Positions 1-6,122 of a stretch of 7,690 bases of DNA are shown here, piece after piece; within the stretch, counting starts at the first letter, position 1, and every line of letters begins with the position of its first letter. Source of the stretch: Pseudomonadota bacterium (GTDB lineage Bacteria > Myxococcota_A > Polyangia > Polyangiales > Polyangiaceae); contig JAEXCN010000198.1 of the NCBI GenBank assembly GCA_023402175.1, forward strand, positions 1-7,690. Reading direction: 5' to 3'. The notes under the pieces were generated by a model that did no database searches, was not told where the DNA came from, and saw nothing but the letters and a program-made list of their open reading frames with translations. The position numbers and the translations under genes were made by a program.

Positions 1-2
1 CC

Positions 3-635
3 TCAGAACTGCCCGAATGCTCCGATGCCTGCAGATCCCCTGCCGTACGAGGTGGCCGTGATGTTCATTTTCACGCCACCGGCCTGGATGGTCGCCGCAG
101 CGACGTGCTCCGGAACGAACAGCGAGAGCGCTCCGAGGAAGAGTCCGGTGCCCTGGGCGACGCCGCTTCCTGCGATCAGCACGGTGTCGCGGAGGCTGTG
201 GGTCGTGCTCGCGAGATGGATCCACGGTCCTGCAACCGGGATGTAGAGCGACTGGTCGCCATTCGCATCACGGATCCCCCGCGTCGCGGTGACAGCGGCC
301 GTCGCTGCGTACGATCCGAGCAACATCGAAGAGCCGGTGTAGAGCAGCGGACGATTCGGCCGATACGTCTGACGAAGCGTGATCGACTCACGCGTCGGCG
401 GCGGCGGCGCGAGCGGCGTGGTCGGGGCGGCCGCCGTGACATCGGCGCCGGTAGTGGTCGTCGTGGACGTCTGCGGAGGCGATGCGGGCGGAGGGGCGGC
501 CTGCGGACCGGGCGAGCTTGGGTTGCCCGATCCGGATACGGTCGACGTCGGTCCCTCTGTCGACTCCTGGGCAAGAGCGACCGTAGTCACCGTGAGCGCG
601 GCGAGTGTTGTGAGAGCGAGTGCTGCCTTCTTCAT
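3..635 (-). CDS. Secreted protein of unknown function with Pro/Thr-rich linker
   Basis: A 210-residue exported protein. Residues 1-22 form a Sec signal peptide (two Lys, a hydrophobic Ala/Leu/Thr core, then ALA before QE, a typical signal peptidase I site). Residues 23-82 are low-complexity and rich in Pro, Thr, Ser and Ala, like a flexible periplasmic or surface linker. The remainder has hydrophobic glycine-rich stretches around 98-116 and 152-174 flanking the motif LYIPVAGPW (130-138). The two stretches could be membrane-inserted or a packed core. I chose the start at 635 over an upstream in-frame ATG at 656 because GGAGG lies 7 bases before it and the signal peptide begins there. The motif pattern reminds me of small exported hypothetical proteins of myxobacteria, but I can name no function. 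The stop codon lies at the window's left edge, so the gene is complete. Confidence 0.75.
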   Translation of the reverse strand: MKKAALALTTLAALTVTTVALAQESTEGPTSTVSGSGNPSSPGPQAAPPPASPPQTSTTTTTGADVTAAAPTTPLAPPPPTRESITLRQTYRPNRPLLYTGSSMLLGSYAATAAVTATRGIRDANGDQSLYIPVAGPWIHLASTTHSLRDTVLIAGSGVAQGTGLFLGALSLFVPEHVAAATIQAGGVKMNITATSYGRGSAGIGAFGQF

Positions 636-642
636 TGCGGTG

Positions 643-647
643 CCTCC
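643..647 (-). promoter_or_regulatory. Ribosome binding site deciding the start of the secreted protein
   Basis: On the minus strand this reads GGAGG, followed by a 7-base spacer and ATG at 635. It falls inside the longer reading frame that would start at 656, so it supports the shorter protein, whose first residues are a signal peptide. Confidence 0.7.
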
Positions 648-797
648 GGTGCCCATGGCCCTGGATAGAAGAGGGCCGACGCGACGCGCGAGTCGCCGTT
701 CAAACCGGATGCCGTCTCGACGTCCGCGTCGTTTGCGGCCGCAGCCCGGACGCCACGTCCGTCATTCACCGACGACGGGATCGATGAGCTCGATGTC

Positions 798-827
798 GAC
801 GCGCTCTGCCGCGCAGTGCAGAGCGTC
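798..827 (-). terminator. Hairpin downstream of the glucanase, possible terminator
   Basis: Bases 802-809 pair perfectly with 818-825 (CGCTCTGC/GCAGAGCG) around an 8-base loop. The stem extends to ten pairs if a two-base bulge is allowed (798-800 with 825-827). It lies about 120 bases past the glucanase stop codon. No T-run follows on the minus strand, so it is not a classic intrinsic terminator. It could instead be a Rho-dependent or 3'-end-stabilising structure. Confidence 0.25.
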
Positions 828-944
828 GCGATTACGTCACGGCGAGGCAGGTGCGCCGGAGACGCGAGGCGAGCATCGCGCGCCCAAGAAGCCCTGAGGC
901 CCGCGGCACCAGCGGCGCGCGAGCCCGGCACAGCTCTTCGTCGG

Positions 945-2147
945 TCAGTGCGTCTTCGGGAGATGCGGGACGAGCAGAGACATCTGCGGCCTGTCTTTGC
1001 CGTCTTCCTTCGGATCGAGCGAGAACGGGTAATTGTTGTTCCAAGCTGGGCCGGCCGCCCACCACTGCCAGCCGACGAGCACGTCCGAGGCGCTCATCAT
1101 CGCCGTGAGCATGTCCTCGACGGCAGCGTTGCACGTTGCATTGTTCCCGCCCGCGAACTCACCGACGAAGCCCTTCTTTCCGTTCGCGCGGAGCCACGCG
1201 AGGAACGGAGCTAGGCGTTCGCTGCCGATCGTGGTGCTGACGCACTGGTCCGAAGCTCCGCCCGAGTTCGGGTCCAGGTACTGGTGCACCTCGAAGACGA
1301 GGTTGTTGCCCGGGTCGACGATATCGAGCATCGCCTTCGCATTCGGCGTCCCGTAGTAGTCGTCCGCCCAGCTGTGCGCCCCCGTCCAGCCGTTGCCGGG
1401 CACGTGAATCAAGTTGCTCGCGCCGGCTGCACGGATCGCGGCGATCGCTGCGTTCGCTGCATTCACCCACTGCTCGGTGGGCATGTTGTTCGGCTCGTTG
1501 ACGAGGTTGAACATGACATGTCCATTGGACGCGTACCGGAGCGCGAGACGACGCCACAGATCGGCGAAGACGGAGGACGGGACCTGCGTGCTGCCGACGG
1601 GGTTGCCGTAATACCGCGCGAAGTTGTGCGGATTGAGGATCACCGCCGCGCCCTTCGACGTCGCGTACGTGACGATCGCGTCGAGCTTGGCGAGATACGC
1701 CGACTCGAGCTCGCCGCCCGCCTTCGGCTGGAGACGTTCCCACTTGAAGCCGATGCGGAACGTGTTCATCCCCTTGCCGAGGTAGTAATCGACCTCGCTC
1801 GCCGTCGGCCACTTGTAGTCCCTGCCCTCGGTGCCGGGCAGAACGTTGCCGAACTCACCGCCGGCGAGGTTCACGCCACGCCACGGCAGCGGGGTCGCCG
1901 CCGGGGGCGCGCTCGTCCCGGGAGGCGCGGGGTTCGCGAGCGGAGCGACGCTGCCCGTGATCGTTCCCGGCTGCGCGGGCGCATCGTCCGCGAGCGCAGC
2001 ACCCATGGTGGTGTCCGGATCGGCGGAGGGCGACGTCGACGCGGCTTCCTCCGAGGAGCCGATTTCCGAGCCTCCACATCCGGCGGCGAAAACGAGAACG
2101 GCGATCGCCGACAGGCGCGTGGAGACAAGGGAACGGAAAAACGGCAT
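945..2147 (-). CDS. Lipoprotein endo-beta-1,4-glucanase, glycoside hydrolase family 5 (Cel5A-like, GH5_5)
   Basis: A 400-residue surface or periplasmic enzyme predicted to cleave internal beta-1,4 bonds of cellulose or related glucans by the retaining mechanism. Residues 1-23 are a lipoprotein signal ending in the lipobox FAAGC, with Cys24 as the lipidation site. Residues 25-86 are an Ser/Pro/Ala/Asp-rich linker. The TIM-barrel catalytic domain runs from about 88 to 395. It opens with GVNLAGGEFG (91-100), followed by Arg131 in FRIGFKWE, HNFARYY (174-180), and NLVNEPN with acid/base Glu218. Next come HQYLD (288-292), VGEFAGG with nucleophile Glu330, and WQWWAAG (360-366). The opening motif, HNFARY, HQYLD and a Cys301/Cys339 pair match the layout of Trichoderma Cel5A (subfamily GH5_5), from recall rather than alignment. 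No carbohydrate-binding module is seen. The start has a modest GAGAG 6 bases upstream. Activity on mannan or xyloglucan is possible. The family call is firm. Confidence 0.93.
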   Translation of the reverse strand: MPFFRSLVSTRLSAIAVLVFAAGCGGSEIGSSEEAASTSPSADPDTTMGAALADDAPAQPGTITGSVAPLANPAPPGTSAPPAATPLPWRGVNLAGGEFGNVLPGTEGRDYKWPTASEVDYYLGKGMNTFRIGFKWERLQPKAGGELESAYLAKLDAIVTYATSKGAAVILNPHNFARYYGNPVGSTQVPSSVFADLWRRLALRYASNGHVMFNLVNEPNNMPTEQWVNAANAAIAAIRAAGASNLIHVPGNGWTGAHSWADDYYGTPNAKAMLDIVDPGNNLVFEVHQYLDPNSGGASDQCVSTTIGSERLAPFLAWLRANGKKGFVGEFAGGNNATCNAAVEDMLTAMMSASDVLVGWQWWAAGPAWNNNYPFSLDPKEDGKDRPQMSLLVPHLPKTH

Positions 2148-2235
2148 CCGTGACTCTCGATGGAAAAGGGTGGCGTCACACGATCACGAAGACCGCGCAC
2201 GCACGACTCCCCCGTCGCGCGCGCTGCATGCGTGC

Positions 2236-2255
2236 TTCGCAATCGCAGGTGCGAA
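2236..2255. promoter_or_regulatory. Dyad TTCGCA-N8-TGCGAA, possible operator of the glucanase
   Basis: A perfect 6-base inverted repeat with an 8-base spacer, centred about 98 bases upstream of the glucanase ATG. It overlaps the -10 box and expected transcription start of the candidate promoter at 2254-2282, where a repressor would bind. No regulator gene lies nearby to pair it with. Confidence 0.3.
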
Positions 2256-2282
2256 TGTATTTGCGCGCATCACCTTTCACAA
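2254..2282 (-). promoter_or_regulatory. Candidate sigma-70 promoter of the glucanase
   Basis: On the minus strand TTGTGA (2282-2277) is followed after exactly 17 bases by TACATT (2259-2254). Each box matches 4 of 6 consensus positions. The region is more A/T-rich than its surroundings. It would start transcription near 2247, giving a leader of about 100 bases. Motif matches of this quality also arise by chance. Confidence 0.3.
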
Positions 2283-2295
2283 AGCGCGAGCTTTG
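2280..2295. other. Small hairpin with GCGA tetraloop
   Basis: CAAAGC (2280-2285) pairs perfectly with GCTTTG (2290-2295) around a GCGA loop, a GNRA-type tetraloop on the plus strand. It overlaps the -35 side of the candidate glucanase promoter. A short element like this can occur by chance. Confidence 0.25.
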
Positions 2296-2493
2296 AAATA
2301 TGGGGGAGCATGGAGCACATGTTGGCGATCTGCCTCGATGCGCTGAAGTGCCTATTTTTCCGAGCGAGCAGAGTGCCACAGGACCGTCATGTCGCAGCAA
2401 ACATGCCTCAGTCGCGCTTTGTTTTTTTCATGGACGAGCTGAGATGAGCGCGCGTGAGGGGCCACCGCGACGCGTTTCTCGACGACGAAAGAG

Positions 2494-2526
2494 AGCGCCA
2501 TCTCACGTCTCGCGCGAGATGGCGCT
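2494..2526 (-). terminator. 11-bp hairpin, candidate weak terminator
   Basis: AGCGCCATCTC (2494-2504) pairs perfectly with GAGATGGCGCT (2516-2526) around an 11-base loop. On the minus strand the second arm is followed by CTCTTTCG, a weak T-containing tail. It could therefore end transcripts running out of nhaA, about 350 bases past its stop, before they reach the glucanase promoter. The long loop and poor T-run keep confidence low, but the length and perfection of the stem make chance less likely. Confidence 0.35.
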
Positions 2527-2650
2527 TCGCCGCTCATTTCGAATCACGCTGCGTTGCACGACGCACGGAGCGCGGATTGTTCCGCGCCACTCATGCGCGC
2601 CTCAGGGTGCAGATCCACTATGGGCAAACATCGATCGTGTGATCGAAAAT

Positions 2651-2823
<173 letters not shown>

Positions 2824-2878
2824 TCGCCCAGCTCGGATATGCACCCCGCGCCTCACGCGCCTTCGCGATGCTCGGAGA

Positions 2879-4342
2879 TCAGAGCGTGTCGGACGCCTCG
2901 GCCTCCGCTTCGGTCGTCGCTGCGCCGACCTCGGGCCGCGGCCGGAGGAAGAGTCGACCTGCGAGGAGACCGAACGACATCGCGAGCGCCGACGCGACGA
3001 GGATCGCTGCCTTCGCCTGCTCGAGCTTCTGCCCGTCGTCGGGGAACGCAAGGCCGGCGACGAACAGCGCCATCGTGAATCCGATCCCGGCGACGAGACC
3101 GAGCACCGCGAGCTCGCGTCCTTCGATGCCGCGCGGAAGCGACGCGATGCGCGTCTTCACTGCGAGCAGGCAGGCCCCGACGACGCCGATCGGCTTGCCG
3201 ACGACGAGCCCGAGGACGACGCCCATGCCGACTGGCGCGAGCGCGAGCGCGTTCCGGTCGAGGCGGACGCCTGCATTCGCGAGCGCGAACAGCGGCATGA
3301 TCCCGAACGCGACCCACGGATGGAGCATCATCTGCAGACGCGTCGCCGGCGCGAATGCCTCGCGGCGCGCGAGGTCAATCCGCGCGGTCTCTTCGGCGAG
3401 ACGATGATCGGGGACCGAGCCGACGGTGCCCGTCGCGAGCTCGTGCTCGACCTTCGCGGCGGAACGCCGTGCGAGCTCGACCAGGCCTTCCGGTCCGAGC
3501 CAGGACTTCGCGGGCGTCAGGAGCCCGATGATCACGCCGGCAATCGTGGGATGCACGCCCGACTTCGTCACGCCGAACCAGACCACTGCTCCCGGAACGA
3601 CGTACGTGACGGGCCGCCGGATCCCGAGGCGCTGCAGCAAGATGATCCCGGCGATCCCGCCCGCCGCGACGAGGAACCCCGAGGCGTCGAGCGAGCTCGA
3701 GTAGAACGTCGCGATCACGACGATGCTGCCGATGTCGTCGATGATCGCGAGTGCGAGCAGCAGGACGCGGAGCGCGGGAGGCACTCGCTTTCCGAGAAGG
3801 GCGAGCACACCGACCGCGAACGCGATGTCGGTCGCCATCGGAACGCCCCATCCCGGTCGGTCTTCCGGTCGGCCCCCGGCCACCATCAAGTAGAGGAGCG
3901 CTGGAACGGCCATTCCGCCCAGCGCGGCGACGATCGGCAAGACGGCTCGGCGAGGCGTCGAGAGCTCTCCTTCGAATGCTTCGCGACGGATCTCGAGGCC
4001 GACGACGAAGAAGAAGATCGTCATCAGGCCGTCGTTGATCCAGAAGTGCAGCGAACGCTCGAAGGCGATCGGTCCGAGCGTCACGCCGAGCGGCATCTCG
4101 AGCAGGTGATGGAACTCGTCCGAGAGCGAGGAGTTCGCGAGGATCATCGCGATCGCGGCCGAGACGAGGAGCACGACACCGCTCGCAGCCTCGATGTGGA
4201 GGAAGCTCTCGATCGGCGCAACGAACCGCCGCGCCCACGCGAGCGCGAACGCCGACGCCTCCGGCGGCCTCAGCCGCGACGGCTCAGCACTGGCCGGTCC
4301 GGGAATGTTCGACTCCGTCGAGGTCTCGACGTCTTTCGCCAT
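2879..4342 (-). CDS. nhaA: Na+/H+ antiporter NhaA
   Basis: A 487-residue inner-membrane antiporter of the NhaA family. NhaA proteins expel Na+ or Li+ in exchange for protons and so control internal pH and salt. The polytopic body begins near residue 42. Key positions are visible: GLEIRRE (115-121); ATDIAFA with Asp172 (E. coli Asp133 equivalent); IIDDIGS with Asp202/Asp203 (the ion-binding Asp163/Asp164 pair); LFALANAG (351-358); and VGKPIG with Lys383 (Lys300 equivalent). It is about 100 residues longer than E. coli NhaA, because of a polar N-terminal tail, a charged insertion around 280-332 and an acidic C-terminus. I chose the ATG at 4342 over 4426 because GAGGAG lies 6 bases upstream and the extra 28 residues look untranslated. 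It is divergent from the CorC-like gene, and its leader folds over the ribosome binding site. Confidence 0.96.
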   Translation of the reverse strand: MAKDVETSTESNIPGPASAEPSRLRPPEASAFALAWARRFVAPIESFLHIEAASGVVLLVSAAIAMILANSSLSDEFHHLLEMPLGVTLGPIAFERSLHFWINDGLMTIFFFVVGLEIRREAFEGELSTPRRAVLPIVAALGGMAVPALLYLMVAGGRPEDRPGWGVPMATDIAFAVGVLALLGKRVPPALRVLLLALAIIDDIGSIVVIATFYSSSLDASGFLVAAGGIAGIILLQRLGIRRPVTYVVPGAVVWFGVTKSGVHPTIAGVIIGLLTPAKSWLGPEGLVELARRSAAKVEHELATGTVGSVPDHRLAEETARIDLARREAFAPATRLQMMLHPWVAFGIMPLFALANAGVRLDRNALALAPVGMGVVLGLVVGKPIGVVGACLLAVKTRIASLPRGIEGRELAVLGLVAGIGFTMALFVAGLAFPDDGQKLEQAKAAILVASALAMSFGLLAGRLFLRPRPEVGAATTEAEAEASDTL

Positions 4343-4435
4343 GCTCCGCTCCTCGTGACTCTCGTCACACGAGGAGGATGGCGGCCCGACCAACCTCGAT
4401 GCCCTGCCGTGGATTCGCCACGGCACCCGTCCTCC
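4343..4435 (-). promoter_or_regulatory. nhaA leader: RBS-sequestering hairpin, candidate cis-regulatory RNA
   Basis: On the minus strand two hairpins precede the start. The first is TGCCGTGG/CCACGGCA (4425-4418 with 4412-4405), 8 perfect pairs with loop CGAAT. The second spans 4376-4349: CTCCTCGTGTGAC, loop GAGA, then GTCACGAGGAG, 11 pairs with one two-base bulge. Its 3' arm contains the Shine-Dalgarno GAGGAG (4354-4349), so folding would hide it. The sequestering arm can instead pair with CGAGG (4398-4394) or GGAGGA (4435-4430), which would free the ribosome site. Mutually exclusive pairing of this kind is the signature of a translational riboswitch. Li+ riboswitches (nhaA-I and nhaA-II motifs) are known before nhaA genes, but I cannot match their consensus from memory. 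A thermosensor or chance structure is the alternative. Confidence 0.5.
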
Positions 4436-4463
4436 GGATAGACCATGGCCGAGCGGTAATCAA
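4435..4463 (-). promoter_or_regulatory. Weak candidate promoter for nhaA
   Basis: On the minus strand TTGATT (4463-4458), a 17-base spacer and TATCCG (4440-4435) match 4 and 3 of 6 consensus positions. Transcription would start near 4428, just before the first leader hairpin. If so, the GGAGGA segment at 4435-4430 would be outside the RNA and only the CGAGG alternative pairing would apply. Confidence 0.2.
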
Positions 4464-4544
4464 GCTCGGGCTCCGCTTCGCGCCGAGCCTCCGCCGTGCG
4501 CCAGCGCACCACCGAGACAACGTGCCCTTCTCGAGCTCATTCGC

Positions 4545-4576
4545 GCGAGCGCGGCGATCGAGCCGCGATCGCTCGC
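4545..4576 (+). other. Leader hairpin ahead of the CorC-like gene
   Basis: GCGAGCG (4545-4551) pairs with CGCTCGC (4570-4576), with an inner CGGC/GCCG stem (4552-4555 with 4562-4565) and a four-base bulge. An alternative 7-bp hairpin GCGATCG/CGATCGC (4554-4560 with 4566-4572) uses the same bases. It ends 25 bases before the GTG start. GC-rich DNA makes such stems common, so this is only suggestive. Confidence 0.25.
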
Positions 4577-4601
4577 CGTCGTCTAGGCACGACTATGGCG
4601 T

Positions 4602-5930
4602 GTGGATGGCGTGTACGCGCTGATCGCCTCGGTCCTGTGTCTTGCGTTGAACGCCTTCTTCGTCGCGGCTGAGTTCGCGCTCGTGAAGGTCCGCGTCACG
4701 CAGCTCGACCGCGAGATCCGGCGTGGCGACCGGAGGGCGAAGGCCGCGAAGGAGGTGCTCCAGCGGCTCGATCGCTACCTCTCCGTCACCCAGTTCGGGA
4801 TCACGGTCGCGAGCCTCGGCCTCGGCTGGATCGGCGAGCCCGCCGTCGCGGCGCTCGCGGACCACATCGCGGTGGCCGTCCGCGGCGCGCCGCTCGGATC
4901 GGGTGGGCACATCGGGGTCGCCGTCTTCGGTCTCGCTCTCCTCACCTTCCTCCATCTCCTCATCGGCGAGCTCGTGCCGAAGTTCGTCGCGATCCAACAT
5001 CCGGTCGCGACGGCGCTCGTCTCGGCCCTCCCGCTACGCATCGTCAACACGGTCTTCCGGCCCGTGCTCTGGGTCCTCGAGAAGTCTCAGAACGGCGTGC
5101 TTCGCGTGTTGGGGATCGATCCCGACAAGGCGAGCGAAGGCACACTGTCGGAAGACGAGCTCATCGGCATCCTCGCAGCGGCCGCGACGCGAGACTCTCG
5201 ATCAGAGGACAAGCGCCGTACGGTCGAGCGAATCCTTCGTTTCTCCAATCGCCCCGTCAGGCAGATGATGGTCCCGCGCGTCGACGTCGCCGCGCTGCCC
5301 CTCGATGCTTCCGGCGAAGAAGCGTACGAGCTCCTGGAGAAGCACCAGTTCTCGCGCGTCCTCCTGTACCGCGACTCGCTCGACGAGGTCGCCGGTTACT
5401 TGTACGCGAAAGACTTCCTCCTCGATCCCCAAGCGCGCTCGCGAAAGACGCTGCAAGGGCTCGAGCGACGCGTCCTCTTCTTCCCCGAGGTGCGCGACGG
5501 GCTGTCCGCGCTCCGCGACATGCAGCGCGAGCAGACTCCGTTTGCCGTCGTCATCGACGAATACGGCGGGACGAGCGGCATCGTCACGATGGAGGACCTC
5601 GTCGAGGAGATCGTCGGCGAGATCCGCGACGAGCTCGACGTCGAGCCCGCGCGCGTCGCGCCCATTCCTGGCGAACCGAATGCGTGGGAGGTGGACGGCA
5701 ATGCGACGGTCGACGATCTCCGCGACGTCGGGGTCCGTGTCGCCGAGGAGTGGACGGGGGAGCCGATCGGCAAGGTCGTCCTCGCGCAGCTCGGTCACTT
5801 TCCTCACGCAGGTGATGTCGTTCGCCTCGCCGACGGCGTGCTCGCAGAGGTCATCGCGACGAACCGGCGCCGCATCCAGCGTCTCCGCGTGCGCGCGACC
5901 GTACCCACGCCGGTGTCCGCGCCGAGCTGA
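4602..5930 (+). CDS. CorC/TlyC-family membrane protein (DUF21/CNNM domain, CBS pair, CorC_HlyC domain)
   Basis: A 442-residue inner-membrane protein of the hemolysin-like CorC/CNNM family, members of which export Mg2+ (Na+-linked in some) or affect Co2+ resistance. Residues 1-180 are the DUF21 membrane domain: a hydrophobic helix at 4-28 with NAFFVAAEFALVKVR, then SVTQFGITVASLGLGWIGEP (61-80), and a helix at 103-122 leading into GELVPK (122-127). Linker motif SEDEL follows at 183-187. Two CBS domains follow, about 218-275 (MMVPRVDVAALPLD) and 283-342 (IDEYGGTSGIVTMEDLVEEI), which normally bind ATP or another adenine nucleotide. The C-terminal CorC_HlyC domain is about 355-432. The start is GTG: a stop codon lies in frame at 4584 with no ATG between, and no good Shine-Dalgarno is seen. 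It is not a true hemolysin, and a Mg2+ or Na+ transport role is inferred. Confidence 0.93.
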   Translation: MDGVYALIASVLCLALNAFFVAAEFALVKVRVTQLDREIRRGDRRAKAAKEVLQRLDRYLSVTQFGITVASLGLGWIGEPAVAALADHIAVAVRGAPLGSGGHIGVAVFGLALLTFLHLLIGELVPKFVAIQHPVATALVSALPLRIVNTVFRPVLWVLEKSQNGVLRVLGIDPDKASEGTLSEDELIGILAAAATRDSRSEDKRRTVERILRFSNRPVRQMMVPRVDVAALPLDASGEEAYELLEKHQFSRVLLYRDSLDEVAGYLYAKDFLLDPQARSRKTLQGLERRVLFFPEVRDGLSALRDMQREQTPFAVVIDEYGGTSGIVTMEDLVEEIVGEIRDELDVEPARVAPIPGEPNAWEVDGNATVDDLRDVGVRVAEEWTGEPIGKVVLAQLGHFPHAGDVVRLADGVLAEVIATNRRRIQRLRVRATVPTPVSAPS

Positions 5931-5994
5931 GCGAGCCGTCGTCACGGGCCGCACGGAAACCGTACGCACTGCATAGTGCCACGACGTGTGGCGG

Positions 5995-6013
5995 GCCGGC
6001 GGCGCGCGCCGGC
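5995..6013 (+). terminator. GC-rich hairpin after the CorC-like gene, possible terminator
   Basis: GCCGGCG (5995-6001) pairs perfectly with CGCCGGC (6007-6013) around GCGCG. Upstream are two smaller stems, ACGG/CCGT (5953-5963) and GCACT/AGTGC (5966-5979). All lie in the 192-base gap before the next gene, 65 bases or less past the stop codon. No T-run follows, so this is not a textbook intrinsic terminator. Confidence 0.3.
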
Positions 6014-6112
6014 GTGAACGAGTGAACCGCGCGAGCGTCGACTGCGCAACGCACTCATCCGGACCATACGTTGCACGGCTGCGCTCGCTCACGCCGTCAC
6101 GGCGAGGCCGGT

Positions 6113-6118
6113 AGGAGG
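6113..6118 (+). promoter_or_regulatory. Strong ribosome binding site of the DND-motif protein
   Basis: AGGAGG, continuing into GG, lies 4 bases before ATG at 6123. It fixes the start of a gene that could otherwise be doubted because its product is unrecognised. Confidence 0.8.
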
Positions 6119-6122
6119 GGAC

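Larger units (their letters stand above)
636..944. other. Gene-free gap between the glucanase and the secreted protein
   Basis: These 309 bases separate two minus-strand genes. I see no gene. The open frames here are Arg/Ala/Pro-rich shadows with no homology I recognise. The gap holds the ribosome binding site at 643-647 and the hairpin at 798-827. It must also hold the promoter of the secreted-protein gene if that gene is transcribed separately, but I found no convincing -35/-10 pair. Confidence 0.6.

Noticed and set aside
1284..2153. A 289-codon plus-strand frame opposite the glucanase
   Set aside because: Arg/Val-rich shadow of the GH5 gene, whose catalytic motifs are intact on the other strand.
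2422..2428. T7 run as an intrinsic terminator on the plus strand
   Set aside because: No stable hairpin immediately precedes it and no plus-strand gene lies upstream.
2160..2447. 95-codon plus-strand frame upstream of the glucanase
   Set aside because: It begins next to the glucanase start, has no good ribosome site, has an odd Cys/Arg/His composition and overlaps the glucanase promoter region.
4343..4435. Firm naming of the nhaA leader as a Li+-I or Li+-II riboswitch
   Set aside because: I cannot recall the consensus well enough to align it base by base, so only the pairing behaviour is claimed.
3320..4441. A 373-codon plus-strand frame opposite nhaA
   Set aside because: Highly charged Arg/Asp/Glu composition, no ribosome site and complete overlap with a certain nhaA gene.
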